Made by a program: the position numbers and the translations under genes. From positions 2,012,988 through 2,076,987 of the forward strand of contig JADWQD010000006.1 of NCBI GenBank assembly GCA_016110215.1: a stretch of DNA of 64,000 nucleotides, written 5' to 3'. Below, one piece after another: positions 1-12,966 of the stretch. Source of the stretch: Capronia americana (lineage: Eukaryota > Ascomycota > Eurotiomycetes > Chaetothyriales > Herpotrichiellaceae). Under the pieces are notes generated by a model. That model saw only the letters and a list, made by a program, of their open reading frames with translations, had not been told where the DNA came from and searched no databases. Every line of letters starts with the position of its first letter. Positions within the stretch are counted from its first letter, which is position 1.

Positions 1-496
1 GGTCGCCCTTTGCAGGAGGATGTTGTTGAGCACGCCGACGCGTTGTCGGCACCATAGCAACAAAAGGACAAGGTTGGTCACCCACTTGCGACTTCACTGT
101 ACGGCTTGGCTAATATGATGGCTCAGATTTGAGGCTTCCGGCGCTGGTTGACACGTGCACACTGCGTGATTCCCTACGGTCACAAGTACAGGCCAATCAC
201 TCAGACACACGACCTTGAAAGTGAAAGCGCAATGCTTTTATTTGAAACTGGGGAAACCTCGCTTCGAGCAGCTGGCTTCTCCCACACGCAGCACTATGGT
301 GTAAGACGAAGGACAACTCTTCGGAAAGCTGTTCTGCAATCTTCTGTCTGGTTATTCGTATGCATGAAGCTCACGCCAGCGGTACAGATGTGTCGCAATT
401 GAGCGTACAACACCTGGCGTGACAACACGTTTGCCAAGGGCGTCCCTCACCTCCGATCCATCATCTCTAGCCATCACTGACTTCGATCCTTCGGGA
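1..496. other. Left edge, no supported gene
   Basis: This is the 3' flank of the CCCH zinc-finger gene that ends at 497. A plus-strand frame is open from base 1 to a TAG at 55-57 and could be the last codons of a gene that starts outside the window, but 18 codons are not enough to support a call. The 84-codon frame at 148-402 has no recognisable motif. Confidence 0.4.
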
Positions 497-2836
497 TTAA
501 ATGAGTCCTTCAATCGGTAATTCTTCCTTCTTTGACGGCTCAATCACTTCAACGATCTGCAAATCGAGAATATCATGTAGATTTTTGGCTTTGAAAGGAC
601 AATTTGGCCTTCCACAAGTCGAAACCCTCGAGACATTCGGGCAGTGGTGGCCCATGTAGCAACTGTGTTGGCGACAACCAGACCCTTGGTTGCAGGGGCA
701 GAGGCGAGTTTTGTTCCTCAATGCCAAATACACACCGTCCGTAATTTCTTCGTGGTCGTAGGTACACTGGATATTGCTGCAGTATCCCCGCAGATGGTGC
801 TCATTGCACAAGTGTCGGTTATTCGTTCGTAGTTTGAAAGCCTCCTCATCAGCTGGTGCTGGTCTGGGTAGTTTGAGATCAATCCTCTGGTTGAGTTTGT
901 TCAGTGCAATCGGGGCCTGTACCGGGCGTGCTTGAGGGGTTGGCTCATGCTTTATTACGTCCTGGGGCGGAAAAGCGTTGGCAAAGTCAGTCAACGTAGG
1001 CGTAGCCGATGGTGAAACCGACGCAATCTCTGGTCTCGGCGGTGTTGACGAACCTTGCGTAGACATCATATCATCCCAAGATCCCTTGAATTGTCTCGGT
1101 AGACGTCTACCAGACTGCTGACCTCCGAAGGGACGGTCTTGCTTTCCACCGCCACCGCCACCGCCATTGCCTCCTTTGGGATGTCGTCGAGGGAAGTTAT
1201 TGTTATTTCTCCTCGAGTATGTTGGTAGCTCGTCAGAATCCTGCGATGCAGGGTCAACGGTAGTTTCGCCTGCTATCCATGGACCCGAGCTGGGTGCAGG
1301 GGCATAATCGTTGACTGTAGCGCTCTCCCAACTTTGCTCCGCTGATTTCTTGGACTGGCTTGAAGAATGTGACGAGATGTCGAGCTTTACAACTGCGGAA
1401 GATCTCAAGTCTTCCACTTCAGCAACATTGCCATTGGCACTGGCGTCGTCTCTGGAAGCATTTTGTGAGACTGGTGCAAGGGTTTGCATCGCAGCCGGGT
1501 TGGGAGAATTGTGAGCAACGGCTGCAGGAGCTTGTTCACGAGAATTTACGATCGGCGTGGCCGGACCGGAGTTGAATGTAGAAGGAGGGCATGGAGCTGC
1601 TTGTCCGATTGATAGACTTGTTGACTGTGGCGCCGGTGGTTGTATGCTGGCTGATGGCGGTCGACCAGAAGCTACTGGAAATGTGCCGTTATCGCGCACC
1701 TGTGTTCCCAAACCATCAGACTGACCCAGGTGAGCTGGAGGGGTTGTATTGAGGTTGGGTGCTGCAGCGTTCATATAAGCTCGAGGAGCAACTGGAGCAT
1801 TTCCATTGACTTGAGGCGCAAATGGCACTTGGTCAGCAGGGGGCTGTGATACGATGGATGGCATTCTATCGACCTTAGGCAGATGATCAACAAAGGAGAC
1901 TGTCTGTCGGGATACACTTTCTAAGCCAGAGAATTCGACGGTATCAAAGGGAAGATTGTAATCCTCGGGCAATCCATGAAAGGGCTTGATCAAAGAAGTC
2001 TTTGATTTGGTGAACTCGTCGTCAGCGTATGTGGACAGAACCTTGTAGTAGTCTGATACGCGCCCCAGAGCAAGGAAAAGATGGCGGCAGTGACAGTTTT
2101 CCAGATACAGCTCGTAGAAATCTAGCACTCAGTTAGTGGAATTACATAGATGTCCGAGTCAACACTCACGCTTCATCTTGACATCGACAGCGCCGTGATC
2201 CGAACCACAGTCTGAAATTATAATGCCTGGCTCAAACCTGCTTGCATCTTGGATGAAAGTCCACAGCTGATCTGGTTCGGGCAACATATTGGCAGTTGAG
2301 AGGTCGTCTGCGAGTTTTCCGACATCCACAAAAATGTGTATTATTGCCGACAGGTGCTCCGAGAGGTCATTCTTGTGCTGTGCTCTGGCGAACGCTTTGG
2401 CCTCCGCAATCAGTGTATCAACTGCTCCTCTTACGCCTTGGGGTCCTGCACGAATGAGATCTGGCTTGAAGAATGTCTGGTTTCCGTCAACGAGGACGAG
2501 GAGATGCTGAACGCTTGCCTAGACGAATAGTCAGTGCATGACCCAAGAACTGGAAGTTGGGACAACGTACGATGCGAGCTTCCGCATCTGCTGCTCTCTT
2601 GTGCCATTGTCGTCTGGACTCGGTTTGGTCTTGCAGATCATACTTGAGGTTTTCACACTCGGCTTCTTTCTGGGCAAGGAGTTTCAAAAGGTTCTGCCAA
2701 GGTCAGCTCGCTGTCAAACATGGGAAAGGAGGGACACGGCCACCTCGAAGAGAGCTGTTGTCTCATCAGCTTTGCTCTTGTACTCCCTCTCCATGGCCTT
2801 GAGAGCAGCCGAGGGTTGTACAACGCCGTCAGCCAT
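497..2836 (-). CDS. CCCH zinc-finger protein (DUF7923-like N-terminal half)
   Basis: Predicted as four exons on the minus strand: 2836-2744, 2693-2571, 2518-2170 and 2121-497, about 729 residues; all three introns (50, 52 and 48 nt) are GT-AG and keep phase. The N-terminus (ATG at 2836) is a charged coiled-coil-like helix. Residues about 75-240 form a compact domain with the pieces LVLVDGNQTFF and IIHIFVDVGKLADDL, which I associate with fungal CCCH proteins of the DUF7923 type. The middle is low complexity, rich in Pro, Ser, Asn and Gln, with a poly-Gly run. The last 110 residues hold Cys/His groups (CNEHHLRGYCSNIQCTYDH and a second C-x-C...H set) that fit C3H zinc fingers and imply RNA binding. 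The family is frequent in Pezizomycotina; its exact role is not known to me. The family call is firm for the finger and moderate for the N-terminal domain. Confidence 0.85.
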
Positions 2837-5117
2837 GGTGGAGCACGGTCTGAGAGAACGCTGAAAGGACAAAATGAAATGTGAAAAAGACGCAGCTGCA
2901 AAGGTCACGTTTCACAACTTGAGACTCTGCACGTCTTCGCGCTTGGAGTGGAGAAGAAAGAGGCCCAAAGACGAAGCAAGGGAGGGGACTGAAGTATCAA
3001 AGGCCCGTCGAGTCCGCAAGAGCAAGGCCCACGACCGTAGGCGTCCTCTTATCACTCCATCATGGAGAGAGTGAGCGAGGCAGTTCTGGATATACTCTCA
3101 GTGTGATATCAGAAAAGAACGCGACGAGTTAAGCTAAAGCGCAGACTGGGCTAGCAGACAAAGGGATTAGCTCGATCACGTCCCAAAGCTGACTGAAGCT
3201 GTCTGGGGTTTCGCGTTGGAGCTCCCTTGCTCTACAAGAAGTGGGGGTGGGCCTCTAAGAACACTCCCGATGTCATCAGTACGTACCCAGTACTTGGAAT
3301 CGCAGGTGCTGGCTGGAGACTGCTGGCCAAATATTCTGTCACCACTTCGGAACACTACATATGCCCTGGCATCGCACAATATAGGTCCTACCTTTCTCCG
3401 CTTTGTCATGAGTGCACAAACGTTGTTGCACTCGCCATACATTATTTGGCTCTATAGGATCACAAGTCCTCCCCTGGACAATGATTTCTCCTAAAGAAAT
3501 CAGCTGCTAGTCATGAACATCAGCCCACAAATCATGATTCAGCGATATCAGCAGACCGGAAGAGAAGACATGGGGCGGAAGTAGGATTTTTGGGAGAAGC
3601 GGAGTGTGCACGGGTCCATTAAACTACAACTCTGAGCCTACTGAGGCAAATGAAAGTGCAACACATGGGCAAAGATGCAATGAAGGGGACGGGTCTTGAC
3701 GCAGAATACTGGACGAGACACGGGAGTTACACAGCATCCATCCATCGGGAAGATACTGACCTTCAGGGTCGACCGGGATTGCACGTCAGCTGAGTCTCGG
3801 ACCAATGTTCACGAACGTCTTCCGGCCGACCCTTCGAACTTCAACATAAAACACGGGAGGAAGCATTCAAAAGAACAACCTTGAGGAGTAATAACAACCT
3901 ACGTCTCCAGAATTCGCTCGCGGACACTGTCAAATACCATGGGCTGTCAAAGCCGGCTCCAATCTTGTGCTGGCATCCAGGAAATCAACAAACCGTCTCC
4001 GGTCGGCTGGAAGCAGTTGAAGCGATCGGTGGTTCAAATCAGGCCCAGTTGCCGCACCCCACAGGCGGCAGACGACCACAGCCAGAAAACCAGGGTTGAA
4101 GATAATATGCACTACTTTCACGATAGGTTCTCTTGTGAGTCGATATCATTTGACTGATTATTGATGACAAGGCTGGGTGGTTACTCGGACTTATGTCATG
4201 TCGAGCCTACGGGTTTCTCCCCTCGACGGAAGACATCTTGGCTCTACTCATCTGTCTTGTCCAGCAATTTAAACAACAGGAGGCTCTCCGGGACTGACAG
4301 CCGCCGTTTCACGTCTCGAGCACCGTTGCCAGCAACGCTCAAGGTTGATAACGCTCCCTTACGGTTTCCTGGTACCGAAAAAAGCACATCCGCCGAATGT
4401 TCTCTCCTACGTCAGCCATCAGTTCCGAGCGTCGTTGAAGCACTCAACATCCGACTCCATCTGCGTCTTTCTTGGTCTGCGCCTGGCTCAACGGCGAAAT
4501 GAACTCCAACGGCACGGATGGCCCATAGCAGGGTGCCATTAGACTGCAAGTATTGATGAGCAGCTTTGGCCGCTGCCTCATTCGTACATACTCCGCACCT
4601 ACTGGTCGGAGATTGCAAAAGCATGTCAAAGCTATCAATATTGACCGATACCACGGTATCTACGATTTCTTCAAACGCCGTTAAGCACAAGCATTGATGT
4701 GAGGGCTCTGTGGCTTAATTGCCGGGTCCATTTGTCATGGGCGGCTTCTTGATGTGCGAAGGCCTGCGGTCAAGGCTTGGGATCTAGTCGACCATGCTTG
4801 AGTTCATCAGCTCCAGGCAGCTTTCTGCTCGTCCGCGACGACATGCCCACACCATCTCCTGACCGACCTGTCGCCCACATGGCAGACTACACAAAGAATT
4901 CGATGCACCAGTCCCCCTGGCCAGCTCCGCAGTGCGCCATTATATATCCTATTCTGTTCTGGTTCCTTTTCGAACTGTTTGCTGTCTCACTCCCTCCCTC
5001 CCTCTCTCTCTTGCTTTCATACAGGGCATCCGTTTCGTTACTCTCGAGGACATTTCCCTCTGCCGCTCTTTGCCACCACGGTCCTTACCAATTGTTCGTT
5101 TTCTTCAACGTTTCGTC
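2837..5117. other. Divergent intergenic region
   Basis: About 2.3 kb separate the CCCH gene (minus) from the secreted Ser/Thr-rich gene (plus), so both promoters lie here. Small open frames exist (for example 4161-4502 plus and 4412-4690 minus), but they lack recognisable motifs or a good start and I do not call them. No tRNA or repeat was seen. Confidence 0.5.
4941..5012 (+). promoter_or_regulatory. TATA box and CT-rich tract of the Ser/Thr-rich gene
   Basis: A TATATAT element at 4941-4947 is followed by a long pyrimidine run (about 4984-5012, CTCCCT/CTCT repeats). The ATG at 5118 lies about 105 nt after the run. TATA followed by a CT block just before the transcription start is a common arrangement in strongly expressed fungal genes. 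This is a sequence reading only. Confidence 0.5.
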
Positions 5118-8100
5118 ATGCTTCTGCCGTTTGCGGCGGGCGTCTTGATGGCCGGCGTTGCTGCAGCTCAACCTTTAACAACCATCATTCCCTGTCTAAA
5201 TGCAACAAGCGTATCTGCTCCTCCAATCACCGTTACCAGGCAGCATCAACCCGTCTCGACATGTTCCACAACATCAGCCTGCATCCGGGGATCATGTATC
5301 ACCAAGTATCCTATGCAGACCTGGGCCTTCGTTAGCACCGTTATCCCTGCTGCATGGGATGGGTCATCGATGCATCCAACCACTGTCACCTCTACTTCGC
5401 AGACAATCACAGTGTCTCGATTTCATACAACAATCACAAAATGGACAACTCCCACCACGACGCTGGTCGCGAATGGGACGACGTCTTCAGCATCTCCAAG
5501 CCCAACTTATTTCATCATTGCCAAAGATTACATGGTGCCGTACAACAAGATCGGGCCTATGGCAATTCCGGGCTACGGTGGCAGTGGACTTTGCCAGGAA
5601 TGCAACGTCCGCTCGGATGGGAGTCGGTCACAAGTCGTCAATGTGCTCGAATGCCGGTCGAGTCCTGCCGGCGTGAAATGTATGGGCTATCCAGAGACCT
5701 GGGTTTCTAAGCCGGCTCCTGCCTCATCATCAGAAACGGCCGCTGCTCTCTCCACAAGGTTCACTGCTCCTACCGCGGGCACATACATCTTCACATTTGC
5801 AATGACCGCCCCCAGTCGCGTAATAAATGCCGCAGCTCAGACCATCACAGTTGCACCAAGTCCCTACTTCCACCATGTCACCCGTGCATGCCACAGGCCT
5901 CGAGAGGTGATCGACTTCACTGTTACGGTTACCAAGACCATCTATTGGACCGCGCCTTGCAGCATACAACCTCCGAAGACGTCCAGGTCAGTCCCAGTGC
6001 CAACGGGCTCTCATGCTCTTCCAGGGTTTCATCCACCTGGCGTGGGCTCAAGCTCTGCTACCAATAACCCCGGCGTTGATTATGGTTGGGCTTACTGGCA
6101 AGGTTGGGAAACAACAAGCAAGATCACTGTGACATCCAACATTCGTTCTAGTTCAACAAACGGTCCGAGCGATGGGTCAACAAGCACTAAATCGACCTCG
6201 ACGAGCACCTCAACCGCGATTGGCACTGGCGATACTTCTGTAACAAGTTCAACCAGTTCCACAACAAGCACTCAGCTTCCGTCCACCAGCAACACCTTAA
6301 CCAGCCTCTTGACGATCTCAAGCAATACAGCAGGACCTAATCCAGGCTCGACTTCAACCTCAAGTGCGACCTCTTCCCTAGGCTCCCCTACCGAAACTTC
6401 GTCAACCACCAATTCGAATGTATCAGGTGATCACAATCCTGGCTTGACCTCAAGAGCGTCTACTACGTCCGTATCTAGTTCAAGCAAGTCCGGAGACCCC
6501 ATAGCTAGGTCTACGACGATCTCAACTTTCGGGCCGAGCGATACCGGTGGTGCATCTCCAGGGTCAACTTTGAGCACGTCAAGTAATGCTTCGACCTTTA
6601 GTTCTGGACCAACTTCATCTTCAACACTAAGTTCTTCTAGTTCTGTTACTGCCTCGACATCGACTTCGCCATTCGGTCAGGGCGTTTCCGGTGGCTCAAG
6701 CACGTCCACGTTGGGCGCAACCAGTACTTCGGATGTAAACGGTGGCCCTGTTGCTGGATCAACAAGTTCAACGGATCTCTTGAGCCGGGCAAGTACCGGT
6801 ACGTCCACAACTGTATCGGGAACCTCAAGCGTCAGTGGAGGTATTAACCCGGGCTCGACCACAAGCGGCAGCACCGCATTAATACCTAGTACCTCCGCCA
6901 TGTCGACCGTCACCGTGAGCCCTATACTCGGTTCAACCACCACCCAAATCGGTGCTTCAAGCTCTTTGTCCGGAACATCAAACGCCGCGTCTCCATCGTC
7001 CCTGCCTTCAAGCCCCAGCGGCGATGTAACTTCTGGTTCGATGACCGTATCAACAAGCCTTTCTGGCATCGTGAGCTCTACTAGTAGCGGCACCTTTACT
7101 GGTGGGCCTGTTGTGGGTTCTATGACTTCTACCAGCTCGACTCCCCTAGTGTCTTCAAGCAGCTTATCGAGGACAACATCAGGGGCAAGTTCAATCTCGA
7201 CATTTCTTGGGTCTACAGTAGCGAGCAGTTCTTTTACTTCAAGCGCCGCTCCATCCGGCGCCTCGACCTCGACAACATCGAGCATTTCTTCAACGATAGC
7301 TACAAGCGCATCAAGCTACCCTAGCTCCACGGCCATTGCCACTTCACCAGGCCCTTCTACGAGCTCCTCCTCCACGTCTTTGTCCCCCACCAATCTTCCC
7401 ATAAGCTTATCGAGTACAACAACCACGACCATTTCCACCGGACCAAGTTTGGCTCCCAGTATGATCACGCAACCTACCAATGTGCCAACATCGAGCTCAA
7501 CACCTCCGACTCTAGCAGTTAGCACAACATCAAGCGCAGCCGCTCCTGCTCCTCCTGGAACAGAGAGGTTTCTCATCAGCACGAACTCCCCGGACAGAGT
7601 CCGCAGACGATCACTCCAATACGTAGCATTCTCCGCCGGACTTAGTGTCCTTATCAATGATCCCGAGTCAGCGGCTCTATTCTCCATCGATGCTGATGGC
7701 CTTTTACGTTCTGGCCTGTTCTATATTGCCGCCGACTTCAGCCAACCCTATGTCGCTCTGTCGCTGACTGCCACTGTTCCCGCCAACTCCGCGAGATGGA
7801 AAATCGACGTTAATGGTATTCTGTCACTGCAACTTTACAGTAGCGGTTTTTGCACAACTCAGCAAGGGCAAGTCATCATCACTTTCGGTGGTTGGCCACC
7901 ATTTACTTGCCTAAGCATCACCTTGGATGTTGTATTCATTTCTTCTGGTGATTAGAATCTCACTGCGCATGGGCTTGAATACTGACTCTCGTCTAGGTGC
8001 AACAAACACGAGCACGAATCTACTACCCTCGACAACCTCAAACTTCTCCCCAAGCTTGTCCTTCACGTCGACCAGGGAAACAACTACTACCTCAATCTCT

Positions 8101-9798
8101 CAAGCTGTAACATCCACGACAATCAGTACGTCGACACCTAGTGACGAAAGGACTTCAACCACGACTACTTTGGCGACTTCGAACCTCCCTATTGTGTCAG
8201 CTACCTCCGTGTCCAATTTCCAGTCCATTAGCCCAACCGCTGTCAGCAGTACGATCACCGCAAGCCTCGACGGGTCTCCGACATCTACTCAGGCGCAATC
8301 ACCCATTGGAGACAGTACCGGCTCGATTTCCCCGTCGCTTGCGACTGTGTCACGGGCCACCACTCCTGGGACGACCTCCTCGCCGTCTGCCCCAAGAAGC
8401 GCCATGTCCAGTGCAGCCACAACGCCAACATCATCGAAGCCCAGCACTTCAAGTCCATTTACGTCTAGCACCGCGCTCACCACAACTTCCGCTGAAGAGC
8501 CTTCCTCGAACCCTGAGAAGTCTATGAGCGGTACAGTCATTGAGGCCTCATCCTCGGGTAAAATGACGCCCAGTACTCTCGCCATCTCCCTGTCGGGATC
8601 CGTAAGCGTGTCGAAATCATCGGGCGAATCCCATAGTAGTGTTTCAGACGCCATTCCAACCCTTAGCACCGCAATATTAGAGACAGGTACCACTTCTAGC
8701 TCGTCCGCCTCGGCGCTGAGAACTTCGTCAATCAGCACTATCTCGACCTCGGCAACACGCATCACTGCATCTCAGACCTTACCAACCAGCAGCAGGGTTA
8801 CAGCAATGAGTGCTTCCAGCTCGGCAATCTCTTCTAGTTCTCTGACCTTACCCCAAGTACAACGATCGTTGAGCGATGTCTCACAGCTAACATCAAGCAG
8901 CCTTTCTGTGACGTCCGCATCAAGCATCCCCAACAACATTGCTGCTCTTGGAGGTAGGATGACGAGCAGCTTGACATCTGGTGGTGAGACCACGGCATCG
9001 CCTATGAGCAGCAGTGCAACAACACGCCCATCTTCACGACCCACAACATCGAGCAGCAGCGACCGATCGAGTTCGACAAGCAAATCTGCTCTCACAGTCT
9101 CCACAACGACCACAATAGCCTCCGAGCGTTCATCCACGTCGGAGCCAGTGCCGACGAGTAGTGGTTCGAATGCCGGCATCTCTAGCACAACCGAGACTTC
9201 GTCAACAACCAGCAGGCACTCTACGCCACATCCCATGGAGACGAGCTCATCCAGCGCGACCTCTTCGAGATTGCCGAATCCCGGAGCGGCCGCTCCTGCT
9301 CCGCGGTCAACTACAGTCCAGCCAGCCGCAGACCTCGGAATCATTTCGAGCACAACTTCCAAGCTTGTACCCGTCGATAGTCCACCGGCGGATCCTACAG
9401 CCAGCTTGACGACTTGCACTGAGGCTTTGACTGAGGCCAGCCCTCAACTCCCATCACTAACATTACAGGGGCCAGCCATATCTGCAGAAGATCTGCCCGT
9501 CATCGTTGCTACCCCTACAATCCTTGCCACCAGCCCGTCTCGGCTCGCGTCGCCCCCTGCGAGCGAGGCGCCAGCATACACCACCTCTCCCCCTCCAGGA
9601 CCGCTAGGCGTTGTCGCCCCAGTTACACCTACACCTGCTCCTGAGTCAGCGAACTCCAATGATGCGGCAGATGCACCGACAAGCCCGCCTGTGCCTCCTT
9701 TCCCGGCAACAACGTCTGCCGCATCCGTTGACAGTAAGAAGATTCGCCGTGGATTGGCATACAATGGACGACACTTCTACCATGCTCAAGGTGGATAG
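5118..9798 (+). CDS. Large secreted Ser/Thr-rich (mucin-like) protein
   Basis: Two exons, 5118-7947 and 7997-9798, about 1,543 residues. The frame is open upstream to 4932, but the ATG at 5118 begins a clear signal peptide (MLLPFAAGVLMAGVAAAQ), so I start there. The 49-nt intron 7948-7996 contains the stop that would otherwise end the first exon; it has a CTGAC branch and a CTAG acceptor, and splicing keeps phase. Layout: signal peptide; about 310 residues with several cysteines; a Ser/Thr block (about 340-810); a folded, beta-looking segment of about 130 residues (FLISTNSPDR... to ISSG) resembling a module I have seen in other fungal Ser/Thr-rich secreted proteins (possibly DUF7908; tentative); a second Ser/Thr block; a Pro-rich tail. 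No C-terminal hydrophobic segment is visible, so neither GPI anchoring nor a membrane helix is supported. It is probably a heavily O-glycosylated wall or matrix protein. Function unknown. Confidence 0.75.
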
Positions 9799-10545
9799 AT
9801 GTGTAAATCCGAGTTGGCTGAAAATGACCGGTGAAAGTGACATCCGGGTGTACGATGGCAGGAATTTGTTTCCCCCGGGGGTGCGGGAGGGGGGTCGAGC
9901 ATTGTAAGAGTATTACTTTCTGAATGTATTCTTATTGAGGACCAAATTTTTACGAGCTCTGGGCGGGCATGGCCCGCCATAGCTCTCACCATGCCCGGAA
10001 CTGTCCAAGAGATTCGAATACACGGAGCAAATGAACCTGCAACCTGCAGGATGTCCTTCTGCGTCGATCTAGCGGACGTCAGCGAGGGATGTCGTGAAGT
10101 AGGTCAGAGATGGCAGGTGTGTCAACAGAAAGAAGAGTGATCGCGATAGGTCTCGACTGAAAGGGCCCAGCACGCTCGCCCATCGCTATACTCGTATAGA
10201 CAGTATTCCGTACGAGGTAGCCTTACGCTGGTAGCCTTGCAGGAGCTCGCAGCTGTTGGAGCCGAGAAGTGGTTGGGAGGCGCTGGCAAAAGTGGCTCCC
10301 ACGTGAGAATATGATTGGCCTTCCGGACGATCGGTTCAAGCTGCGGTATTTTTTTTGGTCGCCGTCCGGTTCATTTTCGCCGACCTTCAATCCCAGAAAA
10401 ACATCGTGTCCCTTTATTCTCAAAGAAAAGGTTCAGGCGTCGTCGTCGTCAGATCATCCATCTCTTTACCGTTCCTTTGGCTCTGCATCGCCTCCATCTA
10501 GCCTTCTGTTGTTCATTCTAGACTTTGCCTCTCCGCTCATTCACA
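9799..10545. other. Intergenic region upstream of MIR1
   Basis: This is the 3' flank of the Ser/Thr-rich gene and the promoter/5'UTR of the carrier gene. The 200 bases before the ATG are pyrimidine-rich (TCTCTTTACCG..., CATTCACA before ATG), typical of a highly expressed fungal gene. No gene seen. Confidence 0.4.
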
Positions 10546-11650
10546 ATGGCTGCTGCGTCGCAACAGGTTGGGGCAGCTCTGCCCGCGACCACTACTCCGC
10601 CCAAAGCTCTCTCCGGCATCGACCTCTACAGCAGATTTGTGAGTCCGTCTGCCAATGTCCGGGAGCTAGACGCTAACCCTTCCAGGCCTTCGCTGGCGCA
10701 GTCTGCTGCTCAGTCACTCACGGTGGCCTCACTCCTGTCGACGTGTAAGTCTCGAGCTCCTCGACGCGCCAACGTACGCTGACACACCAGTCAGCGTCAA
10801 GACGAGAATTCAGCTCGACCCGGTCACATATAACCGCGGGTTGATCGGTGGTTTCCGACAAGTGATCGCAAATGAAGGTGCCGGCGCTCTCTTGACCGGT
10901 GTCGGTCCAACCTTTGCAGGTTACTTCCTCCAGGGTGCCTTCAAGTTCGGAGGATACGAATTCTTCAAACAACAATCAATCAATCTCATTGGCTATGAAA
11001 CCGCATCGAACAACCGAACCGCCGTCTACCTGGCATCGTCTGCCCTCGCCGAGTTCTTCGCCGATATTGCTCTCTGCCCCCTCGAAGCCACCCGCATTCG
11101 ATTGGTCTCTGAGCCCACCTTCGCTTCTGGCCTGGTTGGTGGCTTCAGTAAGATCCTGAAAAATGAGGGAGTTGGCGCGTTCTACAGTGGCTTCGGCCCT
11201 ATCTTGTTCAAGCAGGTTCCGTACACCATGGCCAAGTTCGTCGTCTACGAGAAAGTCGCCGAGACGGTCTGGCAGTCTTTGGACAAGAACACTGCTTCGG
11301 ACGGCACCAAGACAGTTGTCAACTTGGGCTCTGGTTTGATCGCTGGTTTTGCTGCTGCCATCGTCTCGCAACCCGCCGATACCATGCTTTCCAAGATCAA
11401 CAAGACCAAGGGACTCCCAGGCGAGAGCACGACCAGCAGACTGTTCAAGATTGCCAAGGAACTTGGTATCCGTGGCAGCTACGCTGGTATCGGTGCTCGT
11501 CTCTTCATGGTTGGTACTTTGACCGCTGGTCAGTTCGCCATCTATGGCGACATCAAGGTGAGAATTCACAATCTCAGCGGCCGAATCATCAATACTAACT
11601 GCTAGTAGCGTGTTCTTGGTGCCACCGGTGGAGTCGAGATCTCGAAGTAA
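10546..11650 (+). CDS. MIR1: Mitochondrial phosphate carrier (Mir1/Pic-type)
   Basis: Four exons: 10546-10638, 10686-10744, 10795-11557 and 11609-11650, giving 318 residues, the usual length for the family. It is an inner-membrane member of the mitochondrial carrier family that brings inorganic phosphate into the matrix with protons for ATP synthesis. Three carrier repeats are visible with signatures PVDVVK (48-53), PLEATR (146-151) and PADTMLSK (about 244-251), each followed by the expected G-rich helices; FxGYFxQGxxKFGxYE and GxRxxMVGTLTAxQ are typical of phosphate carriers. Splicing of intron 2 (GTAAGT...TCAG) is needed to build the first signature, which supports it. The last exon is only 14 codons. 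No mitochondrial presequence beyond the short Ala-rich N-terminus. Confident call. Confidence 0.95.
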
Positions 11651-12966
11651 ACACGAAAAGGTGATGGATTTGCATGAATCCTGTGCAGCATACGCTTCGA
11701 AGGCAGTCTCACATGTTTTCGCGTGGGCGGTTCAGCATGACGGGCACAGCTTAGATCCGGCGTTTCAGAATAAATCATGCTGGCTGCTACAGACTCGGAC
11801 GACATTTTAGAGAGCTTCTGCGGAGGCACCGCATGTGATAGACTTTGCATTTTGCTTGATTGTCTTGAGGCAAGGTTTGCTCGAGAATAAAAGCAAGTTC
11901 TTTAGAGTAGACAGTGGATATGTACCAACAATTAATGGCAAAGTATGACTTGGACTTGAGCTTTCTGTGATCGTCCCATGGCTGATCCTGTTTTCAAATG
12001 GTCCATTCATGGTCTTGACAACAGCTCGTGCTTTGCAGCGTCGCCGAGAGCTACAAATCTCGATCCTTCAAACACTTCAGGCATAATCCAGCAACGCTGG
12101 CTCAAAGGCATATTCCATAAAGCCGGTGAAATCGGCCGAAATATCCGGTACCATCTCAACGCACGACTGTGCCATAGCCGAGAGTAGGAGACAACGGACG
12201 ATAGACGGATCTCCTCCGCGCGTGCCAAACAGCACATAGCCGCCAAACCATCGTTCCAGGTCTTTGCTCAACCTGCCGTCCGTCGGGCGGAGCTTGCTGG
12301 AGTCTTGAGCTCGCTCGTGGAAGAAAGTCAACCATAGCATTGGCCGCAACCCTACAGAGAGAGACAGCGACACGCCTTGGCCCAGCATCTCGCAATTTAC
12401 CATGGCAGGTAACATATCAGACCGCCCATAAATTCAAGGTCAAGCGTGAGCCATGCATAGACAGGCAATTATTCGATCAATATTGTCGACAGGAATCCAG
12501 ACTCTCCTGGAAGAACGCTCATGCCGAGCCCATATCCTCGAACACCAGAGTTCGGTCGCTGTGATCTGCAGGGTATACTTCGTCTTCAGTTTCGCGTTAC
12601 TAGCAGGACATACAGATATCCTAGACCGTTTCTCTTAGGAGGCTGTCAAATGATGGATCCAGCTGTATATTTACACGAGATGAGTACCCTGTAGGAGATC
12701 CAGTCGTTCAGCCACGAGCTGAGCCGTCCCTTAAGGTATGTATCCAGTAACTAGACAAGCAGCTTCTGGCCAAGCACAAAGCCGCAGTTGATGCTCAACC
12801 ACTAACTTCTTTAGGTATAGGGAAGCAATAACAATTCTCCGGAACCACTACTGAAGTCTTTGCCAAAGGTCGATCAATCCCACTGGTACACGTTCGACAA
12901 TCATGTCCGCTTCACCAACTCTCACACTCCTTTGACCTGCCAACACTCGTGAGACATCGAGCCATC
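11651..12966. other. Intergenic, possible gene remnant at 12,077-12,415 (-)
   Basis: The 3' flank of MIR1 and the promoter of the desaturase. On the minus strand a 112-codon frame (12415-12077) reads like protein (for example WFGGYVLFGTRGG) but I recognise no family and see no convincing partner exons, so it is at most a fragment or a small unknown gene. Confidence 0.3.

Noticed and set aside
4021..4060. tRNA-like T-arm GGTTCAAATC near 4,033
   Set aside because: The flanking bases do not pair as a T stem, and no D arm, anticodon arm or acceptor stem can be drawn.
4161..4690. Open frames on both strands upstream of the Ser/Thr-rich gene
   Set aside because: No motif, poor starts (the minus one begins at a non-ATG codon), and no splice partners that extend them.
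6677..7285. 202-codon minus-strand frame inside the Ser/Thr-rich gene
   Set aside because: It is the complement of a Ser/Thr repeat tract; its Val/Leu/Glu/Asp-rich text follows from codon bias. The same holds for 8289-8765, 8772-9419 and 9444-9764.
12077..12415. 112-codon minus-strand frame
   Set aside because: Looks somewhat protein-like but I recognise no family and could not extend it by splicing; kept only as a note.
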